A stretch of DNA of 64,000 nucleotides from Ochotona curzoniae (Eukaryota > Chordata > Mammalia > Lagomorpha > Ochotonidae), in assembly GCF_017591425.1 (NCBI RefSeq), contig NW_024466599.1:71156501-71220500 (forward strand), written 5' to 3'. Positions 55,891 to 64,000 of this stretch are shown here, piece after piece. Position numbers and translations under genes: made by a program. The notes beneath the pieces were generated by a model. That model made no database searches and was not told where the DNA came from. It was given only the letters and a program-made list of their open reading frames with translations. The number at the start of each line of letters is the position of its first letter. Positions within the stretch are counted from its first letter, which is position 1.

Positions 55891-57040
55891 TTAAGTCCTG
55901 TTTTTTTGAACAGGGAGAGATTTCATGCTATTGTGGCTGACTATGGCTGTTCCCTTTCTTCCTTTTAATAACAGAGTTCTCCGAGTGTGAACTTTGGCAA
56001 GGCGCTTGGCTGTCCAGGAATAGACAGATTTTTTTTTTGGCCTCCTTTGTAGCTAGCTTTAACTATATAAATAAGTTTGGAGCAATGAGGTTAAAATTCC
56101 TCCTGGAAAATGAAGCTGCTATTTTCCCTCTGTGGTGAGTTACTTCAGTTAAAAAAAAAAAAAAAAAGGAGCGTGCTTGCGCAGGGGCCTTGTTAGACCA
56201 AAAGACAGCTGTGAAGTTCACCTGTCTGCCCTTGGAAGAACACATTTTGAACTTTCATAGCTTAATGCATTTGGGGTCTCTTTATTATAACCAATATGTA
56301 TGTTCATTGTAGAAGAATCATAAAGGGTAAAATGAAAGTCGTCTAGTCTCGCTACCAAACTATACACTTTGATCTCACTTTGATTCTTTCAATGTTGCAG
56401 TATGCTCATATTATTTTTTAGTCAATGACTGTGACCTCATATAGTATGGGATTTCTTGAAGGATGTTGAGTTTGAGGGGTAGGGTATATAGATGTAGCTT
56501 CCTTTCAGCTCATAGACTGCAGTAATTTCCCCCCTGAAGACCATGACATTCAGTGATAGTTGATGTCAGAACAAACTGCTTGCTTGTTGAGGATGGAACA
56601 ACATCATTAGAATCCTTACTTGCCACATGCTGCCATACCTTTACATGCGACATCATGCTTGTTCCTCATGCTATCCCTAGGAGGGAGATGTTGTTGTATA
56701 TTTCCACTACAAAGAAGTAACTGGGCTTTGAGCATTAGGACACCTGCTCAGCAATACCCAGTGTGTGGTAAGAAGCACACCTTGGACTTGGGCTTGAGCC
56801 TGTAATTTTCCAATTCCAAAGACCAAGTTCCTAATTACTCATTGTACCCATTTCTCTTTCTTCAGGCTGAAAGCTTTGCTGCCCAAGCCTGTTATCACAG
56901 ATCAGGAGCGGGAACTTGGGGCCATGGGAGGAGGTAGAAATGTAGGACTCACCAAGGTTTCAGATCCCGTGGATCTTCTCAGAGAAGTTCAGGTAGGCTT
57001 GCTTGGGGGACCCTAGCAAGCAGTTAGCTTCCACTAACTG
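55891..57040. other. Unassigned DNA with a MIR fragment at 56640-56815
   Basis: An A-run of about 17 (56151-56167) and the segment 'catgctatccctaggaggga' plus 'tttccactacaaagaagtaactgggc' (MIR-like, plus strand) are seen. No gene is supported. Confidence 0.45.
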
Positions 57041-57049
57041 ATGGAACTG

Positions 57050-57215
57050 GACAACAGTTCTCAAACTCTTTTTCATCAGAATCACTTCCAGATCGTTGAA
57101 AACATCACCCAAGCCCTCATGTTCCCAGAACAGCTGCTTCAGAGCAGCTCAGTGAGACTGGGCTTTCTGGCAGCGTTCCAGGGTGATTTGGATGTTTGTT
57201 TGTTCAATGTTGGAA
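57050..57215 (+). mobile_element. MER5A-like DNA-transposon fragment
   Basis: 'caacagttctcaaactcttt', 'ttcatcagaatcacttccag' and 'cgttccagggtgatttggat' agree with the MER5A layout ('cagtggttctcaaact ... catcagaatcacctgg ... ccaggtgatgctgatg'). Confidence 0.75.
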
Positions 57216-58709
57216 ACCCCTAACTTGAGCCTGAAGCCAACGTGTGCATTACTTCTTGCCTCCAGGCAGGGATGGTTCAGATACTGTGCTATTGAAGGTC
57301 TGGTTTGTTACCTCCCTTGTGGGAGAAAGACAGCCTTGATGGAGAACCAGAAGGAGGAGCCAGTTCATCCCCTCACCATGCCTCCTGCCTCTAGGGAGTG
57401 CCCTTCCTCCTCGCTGTGGTCTGGCCAAATGGCAATCAATGATTGGGTTTCCACCTCCATCTCCTTTGTTGTAACAGTAGCTAGCAAGGGATCAGCAGCT
57501 AGCAACTGATTCTGCTTTCTTTGAAATCTGGCCCTCCATAGCAGTCACAGAGTTTTATAGTTTGTGAAATTTCGTCAAATGTTGTGGAACATTTCATATT
57601 CACAGCATCCTAGGTGAAAGATAGTGTTTTAATTATTTTTCAAAGACAGAAGCAAGAATGTTAGACTTTCCCCAAAGGCCCCTCAGTCCATAGCCATCAG
57701 GTCAGGAGGCTGTGTCTCCTCCAAAGCATTTACAATGTCTACCCCATCTAGAAGGAAAGTTCACTTTTTGAAAACAGACAACAGAAACTAAGGCACACTT
57801 TTCTAGTTTCGCTCTTAAGTGCTAACTTTGGAGAGAGAACAATAGCAAGACTTGGATTGAGTTGGTCTATTCTAGCCGGTTTGCTACAAAGAAAAGAGGT
57901 TCAAGAATCACAAGGATTTGAGTTCTGTCCTATTTATGACTTTAAAATTTCCTCACATAAGGTCCTGTTTGGGCTTTCCTCTAAGAAAAGGGCTGAAAAG
58001 CTTCAGAATAGCAGTAGAGTACTTCATCTGGAAAGTCACTGGCCCCATCATTTTAACATTTTCTTACAGGAAAGTCACAAAAGATTAATGTAAGATACTG
58101 AATCACTTGAAGAGACATTCAAATGATTCCATCTTGAATGATAATAATTTAAAAACTGCCTTTATCTCATCGCCAAGATGAATTTAAAGACCCTACTTTT
58201 GAAATGCACTGATAGAAATCAGAACTCCATTACGTTTAGTCAATTGGGAATTTCATTCAAATTCCGAGATTGGCACAACATTTCCTATTTCCCTCTCAGA
58301 CTGCCTTAGAATTTCAGCAGTCAAATTCAGCAGCTCAGTGAGGTGCAGGGAGCTGGTGGTCTGCCAGCTGTGGCACTGTGTGGATCAGGAGGGATTTCCA
58401 AGAAGACAAAAGCAGGAGGCTGCCTCCCTGAGAAGTAGGAAAAGAAGCACTCTCCCAGTGGCATTCCACCCTCGGGGGAGAGGTCTCAGTTATGACAGAG
58501 GGCTGCGTTTTCCCCTCTGAATCCCACTAAGGCAGCCCTGCAGCAGACCAGCTTCTAGACCTCACATTCTCTAGGACAGGCAGAAACTGAGCATGCTCAG
58601 ACCATCATGGACGCTCACAGGACAACTCCCCCACTGGCTGCTTGCATCTCGACGTCTTTGCTCAGTCTCTCCCTGCCTCTACTCCATCTCTCTCCCTACA
58701 CTGTAGAAT
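57216..58709. other. Unassigned DNA; possible MIR scrap near 57545-57670
   Basis: No gene was recognised. The segment with 'tgtggaacatttcatattca' and 'cagcatcctaggtgaaagat' could be MIR in sense orientation. Confidence 0.4.
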
Positions 58710-59769
58710 AAAAGATGTGCAAACCTGAAGGTGAAGACATGGCAAAATGAACTATCCAAATGCAGAATTACCTAAAATATAATGACTTGCATGACATCCA
58801 AGCTAACACACGTGCAATTGGAATACTCCAAAGCAGTAGAGAGCAAAGGAAAAAAAAAAAACATATGAAAAGAAGGATGCTTTTCAAACTGTAAACCCAG
58901 AGGCCTGTGAGGACCAATAGAGCCCAAGGAGGACCACTGCTAGGAAGACCACATCAAATCACCCAATCACACTTCAGAAGCCCAGGCCCAGAGAGACCCC
59001 TTGAGGCACAGCCAGACAAAAGCAACTCTAGAAACACAAAGAAACAAAGGCACAGTTGTACAATGGCTGAAGATTTCCAAAACAAAATTATAAAACCTGC
59101 AAAAAATGGGACAAAATAATGCAATAAAAGGGTTACTCTATCATTACATACCCAGCATGCATCTTTAAAGTGAAGAAAAATAGAGAAATTTCAACCAAAA
59201 AAAAAAAAGCAACTATAAATTTTCATCAGCGGATGTGCACCATGGGAAGTGGCAAATAAGGTTCTTCAAGGTGAAGAAAATGATATCAGATGGGAATTTG
59301 GATCTGTATGATATGAGGCCACTGAAGTTTTAAACATTAAATAAGTATAAAATCCTTATTCTTTAGTTGTAAAAAAAAAACTCACCTTAAAAGACAATGA
59401 CTGTTCAAGATAAGAATAATTACAAATATAGTATGGGGTAATGGAATAAGTGGGAATAAAGACTTAGTAGCAAAAGGAGTAGGAGAGGAGGATTGAACAT
59501 ATACTTTCCAAAATCTCACAGAGAAGGAGGCTTGGTGTCTTTAAAATGGAATCTGACAAAGATGAACTTGATAATTCCTAGAACACTTACAGAAACAAAA
59601 TAAAAGATAACGCTGATAAGTTAATGATTTAAAAAGTACGTTAAAAAATAAGGAAGAGGAGAAAATGAATAGAGAAGATACAGAAAAGGGAAAAGAAAGT
59701 TGTAAACTTAAACTCAATCACATCAGTAATTACATCAACTGTGAATGGTCAATCTGTACTGTTTCATCC

Positions 59770-59930
59770 ACTCACCATATGGGACCATTTAAATGAACTT
59801 GAAACTAATAAAATCACCAATTTAGCTCCTCAGTCACACTAGCCAATTTAAGTGCTCAGCAGTGGATATTCTGTTTGAGCATTTGTAACATTTCCAGCAT
59901 CTTGGAAAATTCCATTGAAAAGGGTTGGCA
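59770..59930. mobile_element. hAT-like DNA-transposon fragment inside LINE-1
   Basis: 'tttagctcctcagtcacact', 'agccaatttaagtgctcagc' and 'gagcatttgtaacatttcca' resemble the common element whose consensus reads 'tcctcagtcgcactagccac ... aagtgctcaatagccacatg ... gaacatttccatcat'. Family not certain. Confidence 0.55.
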
Positions 59931-60285
59931 GAAATACTCCAAATAAAATCAGATGATGAGACTGAATTTGAAAAAGCCAGAAATATCTTCCAAAAGAACA
60001 CATATTCACACATACACACACACAGGGGGGAGAGACAGAGGGGCAGTGGGAGAGAGAGAGTTAAAGGAGAGGAAAAGAGAAGCACTCAACCACTTGGCAT
60101 CAGAAGGCTGGAATGATTCTATCGATATCAGACCAAGCAGATTGCCGAACAAAACCTTGGACAGCAAGGAGTATTTTTGAAATGATAAACAGATTAATCC
60201 ATCCAAAAGAGTTAATAATGTTACAAATGCTTCTATCAGATAACACAGATTGAAAACCTTGGAAACACTGCATTGCATTACCCAT

Positions 60286-60345
60286 ATCCATGAGAACAAT
60301 GGGAAGAACTGGACAATCCATGAGAACAATGCGAAGAACTGGACA
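60286..60345. repeat. Tandem duplication of a 30-base unit, two copies
   Basis: The unit starting 'atccatgagaacaatg' and ending 'gaagaactggaca' is present at 60286-60315 and 60316-60345 with one mismatch. Confidence 0.92.
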
Positions 60346-60349
60346 AAAT

Positions 60350-60830
60350 AGACGAAGCAGTGGTTTCCAAGGCACTGGACATCAGGTGATGAAGGGCGGT
60401 CACTCCAAAGTCAGGAAATCGAAGAGGGCAGAGTCGTACAATTGCCTGTCTTACTGGCTCAGGAGAGTTTTCAGGCACTCCCAGGGGTGTTGGAACTGCA
60501 GGTGGAGCCTGCCCAATTCCCTAAAAGAAAAAGCTGGAGTTGATGCCACGGAGGTGAGGTGGCCAAAGGCTACAGGACAGAATTCAGAGAAGAGGGGTTG
60601 CTTAGAGAGAATAACAAAGCTGTGTAGGGCTGCCCAGGGGGCTACCAGTAGAGTATTGATCACTGAACATATGCGAGGATAGGAAAGAGCCTCCCTGAAA
60701 AACAGGGGGGACATGCAAAGCCAAAAACAGTGCCATTCCAACAACCAGCAAGGAAAAGAACTGGAGGTAAGTTACTGAGTTACTGAGTGGGCAAAAATGA
60801 GCTCTAAAATGATTTCATGGGGCTAAACAT
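60350..60830. other. Unassigned block within the LINE-1 region, 130-codon frame across it
   Basis: The sequence is not recognisable as LINE-1. A plus-strand frame (60290-60682) starts in the 30-base duplication and has no domain; its basic, Arg/Gln-rich N-terminus comes from the duplication. The block may be an older, unnamed dispersed repeat. Confidence 0.35.
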
Positions 60831-61223
60831 ACATCAAGACTCATCAAATTGCAACAGTCTGCATGAGTCAGCTGAATAAAGTTGTTTTTTAGAGGTAAGG
60901 AGAAACATGGATAATTTCGTGCCAATAAATTTAACAACATAGATAAAATAGACCTTGAAAATCATAAATAGCAAAACTGTCCCAAGAAGAACAGACAACT
61001 GAATTCTACCATTATGTAAGAAGTTGAATTCATAAGTATAAGATTGTCATAAAGAAAACTATAGGTGCCGTTGGTTTCAGTGGAAAAATTTCTAAAACAT
61101 TTGTAGAACAAACAGTACCCGTCTTACTCAGTCTTAAAAGCAAGGGAAAGAACACTTCCGAACTTCTCACAATGAACTAGCATTTGTATTTTGACACCCC
61201 AAACCCTTCATGAACATGGAGTC

Positions 61224-61577
61224 AAGGATTCATAAAGAATTCTAGGGGAGCTGGCACACGTCATAGCAGGGCAATCCTCCTCTAGCAGTGATGCTGACAT
61301 TCCACAGGGGTGCTGATTTGTGTCCCAGCTGCTCTAATTCCAATTTGGCTCCCAGCTTACCCCTGAGAAGGCAGCGGAGGATGGCACAAATCCTTGGACC
61401 CCTGCATTCATGTGTGAGACCCAAAAAAAGCTCATATCAGCTTAGCTCTGTCAGAGTCATTTGGGGAATGAATCAGCAGGTGGAAGATCTCTTTTCTCTC
61501 TCTCTCTGTGTCTCCTTCTTTCTGTAAATCTGTATTTCAAGTAAAAATAAATCTTTAAAAAAAGGATTTATAGAAAA
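61224..61577 (+). mobile_element. CSINE inside LINE-1, target-site duplication
   Basis: The body is 61245-61561: 'gaggggagctggcacacgtc'-type head, 'gtcccagctgctctaattcc', 'cccctgagaaggcagcggag', 'catttggggaatgaatcagc' and 'aaaataaatctttaaaa'. Flanks aaggattcataaagaa (61224-61239) and aaggatttatagaaaa (61562-61577) match with one gap and one substitution. Confidence 0.92.
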
Positions 61578-62206
61578 TATCACCAGATGGATAACTATAC
61601 CATGTTCATGGGATTAAAAAATAAAATGTCCTATTATTAAGATTATTAAGATCTATAGACGTGATACAATCACAAATTTTCAACAGTTTTCTGTTGTAAC
61701 ATTTAACTTAAATTTATATGTATTTTATGTGAAATTAATGAAATTTATATGCTCAAATAACCAAGAATATCCAAGAATTTTGAAACAGAAAAAAATTAGA
61801 GTCTTTACCTTGCCTTATGTAAAGTCACTATGAAACCAACAGCAATCAGGACAATGTAGTGTTCATTAGGAAGAAACGCTTTGACCAACACAACCGATAA
61901 AAAAGTTCCAAATCTGTGCAGTTCTAATTCTGAATTTAAAATCTAAATATGGATACACACAACAGCTGGTTTTTGACAACGGAACAAAGGCAACTGAATA
62001 AGAGAGTCAGATGGTTCTAGAACAACTGGATATGCCTGCTGGGGGGAATAATTAGCTCAACTCCCTTTTCTCATCAATTTATTAAGAAATAGATTCAAAG
62101 TAAAACAAATGAATCATAGACCTAAGTGTAGAAGTTAAAATCCTAAAGGTTTCAGAAGAAAACATAGGAGAATATCTAAGTACTTTGACAATTTCTTTTT
62201 CTTTAT

Positions 62207-62346
62207 AAGATTTTAAAATTTTTAGTACAAAGTCAGATGTACAGAGAGGAGGAGAGACAGAGAAGAAGATCTTCTATCCAATGACAGCTGCAATGGCCAG
62301 AACTGTGCCAATCTGAAGCCAGGAGCCAGGAGCTTCTTCCAGGTCT
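62207..62346 (-). mobile_element. CSINE, truncated
   Basis: Only the tail-side half is present: 'ttagtacaaagtcagatgta', 'cagagaggaggagagacaga', 'ctgaagccaggagccaggag' and 'cttcttccaggtct'. The break at 62346 is sharp. Confidence 0.85.
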
Positions 62347-62369
62347 CAGACAGAAAGGCTTACTCATTC

Positions 62370-62440
62370 TCCATGGTCTCTCCAGTGTTCCTAGTGCCTG
62401 GCCCAGAGCAGTCACTCAGGAAATACTTAGGGAATCAAGA
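62370..62440 (+). mobile_element. L2/MIR-type tail fragment
   Basis: 'agtgttcctagtgcctggcc' and 'cagagcagtcactcaggaaa' recall the L2 3' end ('gtgcctggcacatagtaggtgctcaataaat'). Short. Confidence 0.4.
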
Positions 62441-62489
62441 AAATGCTAGGTAGTCATCTTGCTGTGATGTGGGCTTAGCCAGTCTTAAC

Positions 62490-62690
62490 CTAGCTCTTAT
62501 GTGGTCTTTGTAAAATTTCTCCTTGAAGACCACATTGCATCCTGAGTGAGGTTTCTGAAGATCTTTCTGTGGCACGATCATGCCAACAGACAACTGCAAT
62601 CAAAAGTATGATGCCCAAGGCAACCCAAACTGAGAAAACCATCACCCTAGCTCGTTTCTGTCTGGGTAGGCACCTCCTCACACTTGACAA
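62490..62690 (-). other. Small open frame with a predicted membrane segment, unsupported
   Basis: A 66-codon frame on the minus strand has a basic start (RRCLPRQKRARV), one hydrophobic stretch (VALGIILLIAVVCW) and a polar tail. That layout suits a small single-pass membrane protein, but nothing identifies a gene. No upstream continuation, splice context or poly(A) signal is evident, and it may be a chance frame or a retrocopy scrap. Confidence 0.15.
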
Positions 62691-62855
62691 TTCCTGGCCT
62701 GTTTGAGACCAGCTGGAGGAAGCTTCTTTTAGTCTTTCTGTTTTAGGGACTCAGGCAGATTCTTCCCCTGGCAGTGCGGGCAATGACTTCCTCTGTGGCC
62801 CCCAAAGCCTCTAGTCCGATACCATATACTATGTTATCATCATTGCAAGTGTATC

Positions 62856-63177
62856 TTTTTTTAAAAAAGATTTATTTTTTTATTGGAAAGGCGGATATAC
62901 AGAGAGGAGAGACAGAGAGGAAGATCTTCAGTCCAATGGTTCACTCCCCCAAGTGAGCGCAACGGCCGATACTATGCCGATCCGAAGCCAGGAGCCTCTT
63001 CCGGGTCTCCCACACGGGTGCAGGGTCCCAAAGCTTTGGGCTGTCCTCCACTGCTTTCCCGGGCCACAGGCAGGGAGCTGGAAGGGAAGTGGGGCTGCCG
63101 GATAGAACCGGCGCCCATATGGGATCCTGGGTGTGCAAGGCGAGGACCTTAACCACTTGTGCCACCGCACCGGGCCC
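62856..63177 (-). mobile_element. CSINE, the least diverged copy seen
   Basis: It keeps many CpG sites and canonical blocks: 'aagatttattttttt attgg'-type tail, 'ggttcactcccccaagtgag', 'cgcaacggccgatactatgc', 'ctgggtctcccacacgggtg'-like, 'gaaccggcgcccatatggga', and a head end 'ccaccgcaccgggccc'. Approximate flanks are caagtgtatctttt and cagttgatatttt. The retained CpGs suggest a recent insertion. Confidence 0.95.
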
Positions 63178-64000
63178 TCAGTTGATATTTTCTAATTCAC
63201 AGAATTATTTATTGTCTTTCTGCCTCTTCCACACCCAGCTGATGATAAATTTCACACGTCATATTATTTGCCATTCATCATTGCAACCCAGAATGCGGAA
63301 AGATGCCTGGTCCATGCATATTCATTGAACACTTGCTGACTGATCATACGAAGATCGGACAGGAAAGGCCTTCTCCCGAGGGCAGTTGCTGCTCTGTTTT
63401 TGCTCATTTCTGCTTGGCTTTCTATTTTAACGCCTATTTTCTACATCTCAAGAAAAGTATTATGTGTGGAGTAGAGCATTTTCCTTTAGGCCTCATTTGC
63501 ATAAGCTAATAGTCGTGTGCTCCCTGGTGGGATCTAGACCCTAGCCTGCAGTGCTTTGGTGTATATATATAATCTATGCTTTCCCGAGAAACTCAAGTGT
63601 GGTAAAATCCAAGAACTCTAACTGCTGCTAGAGTGAGCTCCCCTGTGCCAGGCTCTTGTCAGGTATTGTTGTGTCTGTGTGAGCAGTGTGAGATTGAATA
63701 CTCAGTCATCCTCAGACCCTAATACAGTTCAAGTGACATGTGAATGGAAAAAATAAGATTTAGCAAGCAAATGCGTTACTACCAACACGGCATGGGAGTT
63801 CAGAGTTAACTGAGTACTAATCCCTCCTCTGTTGTCAGTGTTTAGGTAGGACTACCATCTCCCCCGGTTACTTCTGATCCCTGAGCAGCACTGCCTGGAT
63901 GCCTGGCTCTTACCTGATGCTGGGATGGGAAGTTATTCATCTTCCCAACAGAGCTACTTAGCGAGTACCCAGGGAGGATGTGAACCCAGCAACAAATGCT
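63178..64000. other. Unassigned DNA to the window end
   Basis: No gene, RNA or repeat was recognised. 'agagctacttagcgagtacc' and 'gtgaacccagcaac' near 63950-63995 could be a MIR end cut by the window edge. Confidence 0.45.

Larger units (their letters stand above)
58710..62200 (+). mobile_element. Old LINE-1, plus strand, long but interrupted
   Basis: 'aaggttcttcaaggtgaaga' then 'tatcagatgggaatttggat' (59255-59305) are the ORF1-ORF2 region of L1M-like elements. 'aatcacatcagtaattacat' (59715-59734) follows. 'gtgccaataaatttaacaac' (60919-60938), 'gaacacttccgaacttctca' (61149-61168) and 'actggatatgcctgct' (62024-62039) with 'agaagaaaacataggagaat' (62154-62173) are ORF2. Foreign pieces include a DNA-transposon-like block (59770-59930), an unassigned block (60290-60830) and a SINE (61245). 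It ends before the 3' UTR, where a SINE begins. Confidence 0.78.

Overview
The window looks like non-coding nuclear DNA from a lagomorph, most likely a pika (Ochotona). The main evidence is about 34 copies of a tRNA-derived SINE of the lagomorph C-repeat (CSINE) type. The younger copies carry pika-like wording: a 'ctaaagtcctc' 5' part, a 'gcttcccatccagctccctgctt' type middle and a 3' end with 'gacagagagg'/'cctctctgtctc'. This assignment rests on remembered family structure and was not checked by a search. Older mammalian layers are also present: decayed LINE-1, MaLR-type LTRs, MIR, MER5A-like DNA elements and short inverted-repeat mariner/MITE-like elements. No rRNA, tRNA gene, CRISPR array, operon or bacterial feature was seen.

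Layout. 0-3 kb: low-repeat DNA with a frameshifted minus-strand reading region (469-947) that may be a decayed coding sequence or retrocopy. 4.0-6.3 kb: old minus-strand LINE-1 3' end split by a SINE. 6.3-7.3 kb: a second minus-strand patch of protein-like but broken reading frames. 7.8-20 kb: scattered SINEs, MIRs and two MaLR remnants, with a perfect 13-bp-stem hairpin at 18.2 kb. 20.2-23.3 kb: plus-strand LINE-1. 24.4-25.9 kb: GC-rich degenerate minisatellite arrays. 27-40 kb: several MaLR LTRs, a LINE-1 fragment, SINEs, a MITE and a quasi-palindrome. 40.1-42.2 kb: end of an old LINE-1, then a second copy of the 24.9-kb type of minisatellite. 43-46.2 kb: minus-strand LINE-1 with nested SINEs and a MITE. 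46.5-52.7 kb: LTRs, SINEs and large microsatellites. 52.8-55.9 kb and 58.7-62.2 kb: two long plus-strand LINE-1 remnants. 62.2-64 kb: two SINEs and unassigned DNA.

No intact gene could be supported. Apart from very short ones, the open frames fall inside repeats, cross repeat boundaries or lack recognisable domains. The window reads as an intergenic or intronic segment whose history is layered retrotransposition. The features most worth follow-up are the paired minisatellite elements and the two unidentified decayed coding-like patches. Repeat boundaries are by eye and may be off by 10-50 bases. Divergence and family names need a repeat-library search.
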